From Owenia fusiformis (Eukaryota; Annelida; Polychaeta; Sabellida; Oweniidae): 64,000 bases of DNA. Of the stretch, positions 57,345 to 64,000 are shown piece by piece. How positions within the stretch are numbered: position 1 is the first letter of the stretch; each line of letters opens with the position of its first letter. The notes under the pieces are model-generated. The model saw only the letters and a list, made by a program, of their open reading frames with translations, searched no databases and was not told the origin of the DNA. Both the position numbers and the translations under genes were made by a program. The DNA lies in the NCBI GenBank assembly GCA_903813345.2, contig CAIIXF020000010.1, positions 28,544,425-28,608,424 of the forward strand. Reading direction: 5' to 3'.

Positions 57345-60055
57345 GTGATAAAGATGATATGGTATACTGTCAAATAAAACCAATCTAATCTGAATATATA
57401 TAATGTGGAGATGATTTCATTGGCTGATGTTCATTTGGAGGTATTTTATTTAAAATGGGAATTAAGAAACAAGAGAAGGATTCACAATAAGATCTTCAGA
57501 AGGATGTTTTTCAGAAAGACATTCCATTTATAGAGGCTTTCCTCCTTTTGTAAGCACCAATAAAACTTTTGTATTTTGTTAGAAATTACAAATTTAGTAT
57601 TTGTAAATAATGAGGTTATGCATATTAACTAGTGCATATCGAGGTAAATATATAATGAGGTAATACATAATAATTTAGGAAATGCCTGATATGCAATTTA
57701 TGTCTAGTAAAACATAATGAATCAAAAATAATGAGGAAAAAAATTAAAATGAGGTGAAACAAAAAGGAGGTAAAGTATAATAATAAGGTAAAAGATAAAA
57801 CTTGTCGGAATAGTGCAATGCAGTTACAATTTAAAAATGTCTGAATCAACATTTTTGTAAAATTGAGATGAATGGCATATTTAACAAATTGACTGTCATA
57901 TAGTTATATAGTTATGCATTTTAAACAATTTCAGTTTGATTATCATGATATATTTAATTTTAATAGAGCAATTACGTGTCTCTAGAAAAACATGAAGAGA
58001 CCAATGATTTTGTTATTAGGGTATCCTTTTTTATGTCCCCACCACATAGTGTGGGGCCATATTGTCGTCCTAGGCGCGTCCGTCCGTCTGTTTGTCTGTC
58101 TGTCTGTCCGTCCGTCCGTACGTCCAGCAGTTTTCTCCAAAACCACTACAGATATCACCTTCAAATTTTCAGGGATAACTTATAAGTGCTTACAGATGTG
58201 GATGAAAAAAATTTAACTCATACGTACTTCCTGTCGGTCATTTTGAAGTCAAATGCTAAAATCCTTGTCTGCAAACTTTAAGAAAAACGGCTTCACAGTT
58301 GCTTTTAAAACTTTAATATCTTGTTCAGCTTACTTCATTCTACATTTGATTAGGTTTGTACTTTGTATCATATTGAATGGTGTTTTTGAGTTTTCATACT
58401 TTAACTATTTAGTAGCTTTATAAATAATTTCAGGTGTACTTTGTTGTAAAAGCCTATGTTATTGTTAACAGTGGTTATATGTGACAATTTTGTAAAAGGA
58501 AATCAGCAAAAACTCATAATCACTTTTTTATTGTCGGCCATTTTGGATTTTTCTGTCCTAAAATCGTGTCTGTAAAGTCTTGTCCAGGTGAACCGTTTGG
58601 TAGATCAATTTCAAATTTTCAGGGATGATTCTTAGTATGATTCTAGATCTAATTAGTTTTTGGGCATTCTGGGTAAATGTCAAGGCAGCCATTTTGGATT
58701 TTCCGTCTTAAAAATCGTGTCTGTAAAGTCTTGTCTACACATTTCCAGGTGAACAGTTTGGTAGATCAATTTCAAATTTTCAGGGATGATTCTTAGTATG
58801 GAAATCTAGATCTGATTACTTTTTTTGGCGTTCTGGGTAAATGTCAAGGCAGCCAATTTGGATTTTCCGTCTTTGAAATCTTGTCTGTAAAGTCTTGTCT
58901 ACGCATTTCCAAGTGAAGCGTTTGGTAGATCAATTTCAAATTTTCAGGGATGATTCTTAGTATGAAAATCTAGATCTGATTAGTTTTTTGGCGTTCAGGG
59001 TAAATGTCAAGGCAGCCATTTTGGATTTTCCGTCTTAAAATCTTGTCTGTAAAGTCTTGTCTACGCATTTCCAAGTGAACCGTTTGGTAGATCAATTTCA
59101 AATTTTCAAGGATGATTCTTAGTATTAAAATCTTGAACTAGTTTTTTGACATTCTGGGTAAATGTCAAGGCAGTCATTTTGGATTTTCCATTCTAAAATC
59201 TTGTCTGTAAAGTTCTGTTTACATGTTTTCTGGTTAACTGTTTGATGGATGAATTTCAAATTTTCAGGAGTGGTTCATAGTATAAAAATCTCGAACTAAC
59301 TAATTTTTGGGCATTCTGGGTAAATTTTTATGGCTGCCATTTTGGATTTTTCGTCCTCAAATTGTGTTGGTAAAGTCTTGTCTACTTATTTTCAGGATAA
59401 CCATTCGATGGGATCACCCATTGGTGGGGACATTTTGTACACATTTGTGTTCTTGTTTATACTTGTTTTATTTCTTAATTACACAGTTTATGACAATGTT
59501 AGTTACAAATATTGGTGACAAATCACTATAAGGTAGCATTATGAGATCATTCTATGTATAAAAAAGAAGATTGAGTTATTTTTATGCTTTTTATTTATGG
59601 GGCCATTCAGCCCTTGATATTGTGCTTATCTGCTTCAGTATAATGTTAACATGTACTTGCATTGCGCACGTTGTAATTATTATTTAATGCAAAATGCAAT
59701 GTACTTAATAAGATATGATTTATTTGTAAAAAGCAATATATTTGTTTATAACTTAGAGCAATGTACAAGTACTGAACTAGTGCACTTGTTTTGTGCAATG
59801 TACTTGTCTAGTGTACTTGTATATGGTGCAATAATCATAAGCGATCTTTTTGCCAATCATATTTTATTAAAATATCTTGATAACAGCTGCTGTAAATGTT
59901 ATTGTATATCCTCAACTTATTGTATAGCATAAGTTTATTGTATAGCCTCAAGTTATTGTGTAACCTCAGATTATTGTATAGCATCAGACTATGGTAATAA
60001 AAATTGTAATACACACCTAGACATATTTATTTGTTTCCAGTTCATTTCTTGGTAA
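57345..60055 (+). repeat. AT-rich tandem duplication, copy 2 (filled site)
   Basis: Same order of segments as copy 1, interrupted at 58033-59433 by the transposon. Confidence 0.8.
58033..59433. mobile_element. TIR element with about 160-bp core repeats (pearl-like)
   Basis: Ends ATGTCCCCACC (58033) and GGTGGGGACAT (59423-59433). A GTCC/GTCT tetranucleotide tract lies at 58078-58125, followed by about six tandem units with CATTTTGGATTTT at 58539, 58690, 58854, 59017, 59175 and 59338. The units are reverse-complement relatives of the 162-bp units at 17.9-19.3 kb (shared GTTTTTGGGCATTCTGGGTA). No transposase. The equivalent site near 56565 in copy 1 is empty. Confidence 0.8.
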
Positions 60056-60059
60056 ATGT

Positions 60060-60950
60060 ATCCTCTATTAAATCCCCAAGTTTTGGCATTTTAACTTTTA
60101 TATATCAAAAGTTACACTATTTTGAAAATAAGAGGTGTAAAATTATAAAAAGCGTATAGTTTAAGATTCGTTCTCGATACCTGTTTTATTCTAAGGGGAT
60201 TTTAGCTAACTTGATATGCGATGTCTTCCTCTGGTAATCTCTATTCTATAGATCACTAAGAAACAAAACTATAAATTGCATTTGGGAAATCACTAATCAT
60301 TTTAATCAAGAAATAACATAAATTTACGTTGTAATGCATAAATGCCGTCGCTTCTCAAAAAAATTGTTTTTCAAAACGCAACACTGTCATGTATTCTCAT
60401 GATGTTTAACACAACATGTGAAAAGTTATTTTGGGCATACAATGAAACTATGGGATTTCGCTTTTAAATCATCATATATTTGTATGTGGCAAAGACATCT
60501 AGTAATAATCAGAAATAAGTTAAACTTGTCAGTGCAAAACAACGTCGCTTAAAGTAAAAATTGACGCAATTGTTAATCCACTGAATCTTTCTCGTATATA
60601 TCCAAAGTCTTAAAACACAAGCTCCTGTCCATTGTATTGTCACCATAAACCATTTTATATCTTTTAATAGAGATACAAAATTACAAAATTACAAAATAAT
60701 AACGTATCTTAATATCATTATCAAAACATTTTAACTCGATCAATACCATTTACTTATTTGTTTAGAAGAATATAAATTCGTGATATCATGACCAACTACA
60801 AACAATAACAACTTCTTAAACAACAAAACAACAAAACATAAAATGCTTCATAGCAGAGGCAAATGAAAGAGAACGTCGCATAAATCTAAGACATTTCGTT
60901 CCTTTACAATTGTCAAATGTTTACTTCACTGGAATAAGGTTTTAGCCAAC
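60060..60950. other. No gene recognised
   Basis: AT-rich DNA downstream (minus sense) of the broken gene at 60958. No feature supported. Confidence 0.4.
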
Positions 60951-60957
60951 GTTTTCA

Positions 60958-61640
60958 CTACTTTTGCAAGATCAATTGCATGTCACTGGCGGCGATTTTC
61001 ATCATTCGTGCGTGCTTCCCAGTTGCAAGTGGGTCTGAAATTTTACACAAAATATCATTTTCCTTAACCCAAATTAGATCTGTTTGCTTGGGCCATTGGA
61101 ATAACTGCCTTTTTTTCTTCATGAAATTAATTTCATATTCTCCGTCCTCCTCATCTCTGTCCACAATCTTTCCAATATACCAATTTCTATCATATAACGC
61201 AGCACAAAACTCATCTTTGATGTATCTCATTGCTGATATTTCGTTGTTACTAGTGCATTATTGTTTACATCACTTTTCTCTGAGCTGGATTGATTTTTAG
61301 ACTTTGTATTAGTGAGTTTTGCTCCAGTCCACTTGTCACAAAAGTCTCCGTTTAAACAGTGTTTGCAATAACAGCTGACATCGCTCATCATGACAATGTT
61401 GTTCCCGATCCCAGAAATTGCATGTAGCTTGAATGTCCCTTTCAAAGGTTTGACTTTGTCACGAAGTTCAAGCTCATTCTTTTTGACTGCGCATCTTTCG
61501 GAACTTAACCAAATGAACTTGACAGCCTTCTTCTGATACGTTACTTTTCAAGGTATTTTTGTCCCTCGATTCTTTTCTTTCTTTCTCTTTAATTCTTTTG
61601 AATTTCTGGTTTAGTCTTGGCCATATTCAGCAACAAATTG
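60958..61640 (-). pseudogene. Broken Cys-rich / SH3-like gene
   Basis: Three minus-strand frames overlap end to end and look like one former protein of about 215 residues. It starts MAKTKPEIQK (ATG near 61628), then a Lys/Arg-rich stretch (KRIKEKERKESRDKN), VKFIWLSSERCAVKKNELEL, a Cys cluster (DVSCYCKHCLNGDFCDKW), a Ser/Asn linker, and DEFCAALYDRNWYIGKIVDR...FQWP..TDLIWV, which looks like an SH3/Tudor-type barrel, ending LILQK stop. At least three frame changes separate the parts, the last at about 61230-61260. No introns are evident. I recall similar Cys-rich plus barrel proteins in cnidarians and molluscs but cannot name a function; transposon origin is possible. Confidence 0.55.
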
Positions 61641-61649
61641 TGAATTCCC

Positions 61650-62820
61650 GGGTTAGTTACCACTATTAAGACAGAAATAAAACAAGTATTAAGCGACGTT
61701 ATCAAAAGCAACGTAGCTTAATTGATATAAAACTCAAGTCGTAGCGATTTGGGAAAAAAGGTTGACATCATGTTTTAACAATGACCAATTAAGTTGTTTA
61801 TTTAGAATATCTTTCAACCGAATCGGGATATCCTAGATCTTTGATTAACCAGCTTTGCTCAGGCAAAAGATACAGGTGTTGTACTTACGCGATTGCTGTA
61901 TTATTTAGGGATTTTTAGGAAGAAATCCCATTTCATTTGACTGCAATAAAGTATGGCGTATCATGAGATCACGTGATGATCTCCTCCACTGGGTTTGCAG
62001 CATTTATTGCTGAGTTAATCAACTTATTTCGCACTTTCCGTAACGTACCTTATTGCAACGTACATGAGGAAAACTCATTACATGTTCCAATAAAGCAATA
62101 TAGCAGAGCGAACAAAGGTAATGAGCACATTATATTGAATGTCCGCCTTGTCATATTCAAGAATTTATTTACTAATTCCATCAAGCTATTACAAAATGTT
62201 GGGAAATGTTGTAACGTACCTTAAAATCCTTATCTTTTGAATTGAAAAAAGACACCTTTATGACCTATAACTTTTGTTCTGGATAGAATACAGTTTTGAA
62301 ACTTTGCATGCATTTTGATAAATCATTATCTGATAAAATATCACTTTGGGTTAAAAATTCAAGTGATTCGTGCATTCTCTAGAAATTGAAATATCTAAAG
62401 TGGTATTTTAGAAAAAAAACTGGCGACATTGGTTCCAGGCATCTGATAATTAGGTTGGAAAGGATTAAATTCCTCGAAACGTTGGTAAAATACAGTATAT
62501 ACCCACAGGTATCTTTTCAGGAAGTTTGGATGTGTTCTGAAATCTATAACTACTTCAGTTATGCTTATAAAACATCACTCTGGCGACATAACGTACCTGA
62601 GGAATTTGTCAGCAAATTAAGTTAGAAAAAATTCTCACTTACCACCAAACAATTAAACTTTGCTGTTTGGTGGTTGTACAAGTGGGTATTGGTCCTAATT
62701 AGATGTTCTTTAAAAAATTCTATATATATCTATTAACGGTTGAGAAAAAACCCTTGGCGACACGAATGTCTGCTTATATGTGGAATGACCGTTAAGATAC
62801 GATAAATAGTACCGTGGGTA
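61650..62820. other. No gene recognised
   Basis: Two short open frames (61973-62224 and 62386-62625, plus) show no family resemblance that I recognise. GTAACGTACCTTA-like words recur at 62040, 62213 and 62590. Confidence 0.35.
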
Positions 62821-62824
62821 CTGG

Positions 62825-63842
62825 GCTCACATGGTGTTACTAAAAAGTGAATAATGGCCGATTTTTTGTAACAAAATTATTTCATACAACTACTCTTTAC
62901 AGTGTCATGGCTTTTTACAATGCAGGACACCTGATATAATTTGTAAAGCTTGGAAAAGTGCCAAAAGAGAATTTCAAGAAACAAAACTGGCGACCATTTT
63001 GAAAATAAGGGAGCTTTTAAACCAGGAGTCATGGGGGAGTTTTCTGTATTATGTTGAAAAAACTTGGATTTCGCGAGACATATGGACAAATCAATGGCTC
63101 AAAATATAAAAAAAAACGGATTTAATTTTTGCCCATTTTTTGTAACAAAATTATTTGGCGGCCATTTTGAAAATAGGCGAGCTTTATAACTAGGAGTCGC
63201 ATGGGAGTTTTCTGTATATTGATGTTGCACCTAAAACAGGAATCCTATCGATAGAGGTTTTAAACCAAATGGTCCAAAAGTGGATTTCGCGAGACAGATG
63301 GACAAATCCATGTTAACTAAAATGGCTGGAAATAAAAAAAAACGGATATAATTTTTTGCAGATTTTTTGTAACAAAATTATTTTATACAACTACTCTTTA
63401 CAGTGACATGGATTTTTACACTGCAGGACACCTGAAATTTTTTGTAAAGCTAGGAAATGGGTCAAAAGTGAATTTCGCGAGACAAAAATGGCGACCATTT
63501 TGAAAATAGGCAAGCATTTGAACCAGGAGTCATAGGGGAGTTTTCTGTATCGATGTTGAACAAAAATAACTTAAAATGGGAATCCTATCGACACAGGTTT
63601 TAAAGCAAATGGTCCAAAAGTGAATTTCGCGAGACAAAAATGGCGGCAATTTTGAAAATACTCTTTACATTGACATGGCTTTTTACAATGCAGGACACCT
63701 GTCGTAGGGGGTTAAACGGAAATCCTATTGACAGAGGTTTTAAAACGGGCCAATTGTTGACAGACGGACAGATGGATGGACGGACGGACGGACGGACAGA
63801 CAGACAGACAAGTGAGTGATTGCAAAAGCTCACCATGTGAGC
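62825..63842. mobile_element. TIR element with internal tandem repeats and GGAC tract
   Basis: GCTCACATGGTG at 62825-62836 is matched by CACCATGTGAGC at 63831-63842. Inside are about four diverged units (TGGCGACCATTTTGAAAATA, AACCAGGAGTCATGGGGGAG, TTTTCTGTAT) and a GGACGGACAGACAGAC tract at about 63760-63812. Same layout as the pearl-like elements at 17.8 and 58.0 kb but a different core sequence. Confidence 0.7.
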
Positions 63843-63849
63843 TAATAAA

Positions 63850-64000
63850 AACACTTTAAAGGATTTTCGAGGCCACATTTCAAAGAAAAAAATGAACTTA
63901 ACACTTTCCTTAAGTCCAGTTATTTTTGTAACATCGCGTTTAACAACATATAACTACAATGTATGGACTAGCACAACATATTCAAGTTTGAGTTTATTTC
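63850..64000 (-). other. 3' flank of another WxxW gene (mostly beyond the window)
   Basis: AAAGGATTTTCGAGGCCACA, CACAACATATTCAAGTTTG and GTTTATTTC match 10470-10620 downstream of the W2 stop, including the AATAAA poly(A) signal (63993-63998, minus). The coding part is predicted to begin about 170 bp past the right edge. Confidence 0.65.

Noticed and set aside
57976-58216. Open frames with SVCLSVCPSV text
   Set aside because: Product of the GTCC/GTCT tetranucleotide tract inside the pearl-like element.

Overview
The window looks like AT-rich genomic DNA from a marine invertebrate, most plausibly a bivalve mollusc. It has intron-rich eukaryotic genes and many short non-autonomous transposons. 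It also has elements with a core of about 160-bp tandem repeats next to a GTCC/GGAC tetranucleotide tract, an architecture known from bivalves (pearl/CvA-type elements). The organism call is inference. I recognise no bacterial operon, CRISPR array, functional tRNA or rRNA gene, and no retrovirus-like or Polinton-like fossil.

The left part (about 1.5-45 kb, minus strand) holds a tandem cluster of small secreted-protein genes built only from WxxW (mucin-2 / CILP / CysD-type) domains. Each domain is split over the same two exons: exon A (about 92 nt, starts with WSSWIDRD) and exon B (202 nt, six Cys). Splice phases are always 1-0-1, so the pair can duplicate without breaking the frame. W1 (signal exon at 9592, running off the left edge) has two domains in the window. 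W2 (15709-10786) has three domains and a stop, but no start exon was found. W3 (38942-32078) has a signal exon, two good domains, and a third whose A exon is frameshifted. The W3 promoter and signal exon are duplicated at 44926-45046. The last 150 bp of the window match the 3' flank of W2, so another paralogue should begin just beyond the right edge.

A plus-strand gene at 47076-53206 encodes most of a PAF-acetylhydrolase 1B catalytic alpha subunit (SGNH hydrolase). It has two alternative copies of one 117-nt exon, and only one of them keeps the oxyanion-hole glycine.

Between the genes lie an 8.1-kb inverted repeat (22833-30956), a hAT copy with an 8-bp target duplication (7416-9283), mariner-like and other palindromic MITEs, 5'-truncated LINE fragments, tRNA-derived SINEs, and four TIR-bounded elements with internal tandem repeats (17.8-19.4, 26.5-27.9, 58.0-59.4 and 62.8-63.8 kb). 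There is also a tandem duplication of AT-rich DNA (55.8-60.0 kb) in which one copy carries a transposon and the other is the empty site. A broken Cys-rich/SH3-like gene lies at 60958-61640.

The most unusual feature is in and beside the WxxW genes. The 3' splice site and first codons of exon B have been amplified into a 106-bp tandem array upstream of the real exon, with older decayed copies behind it, in at least two paralogues.
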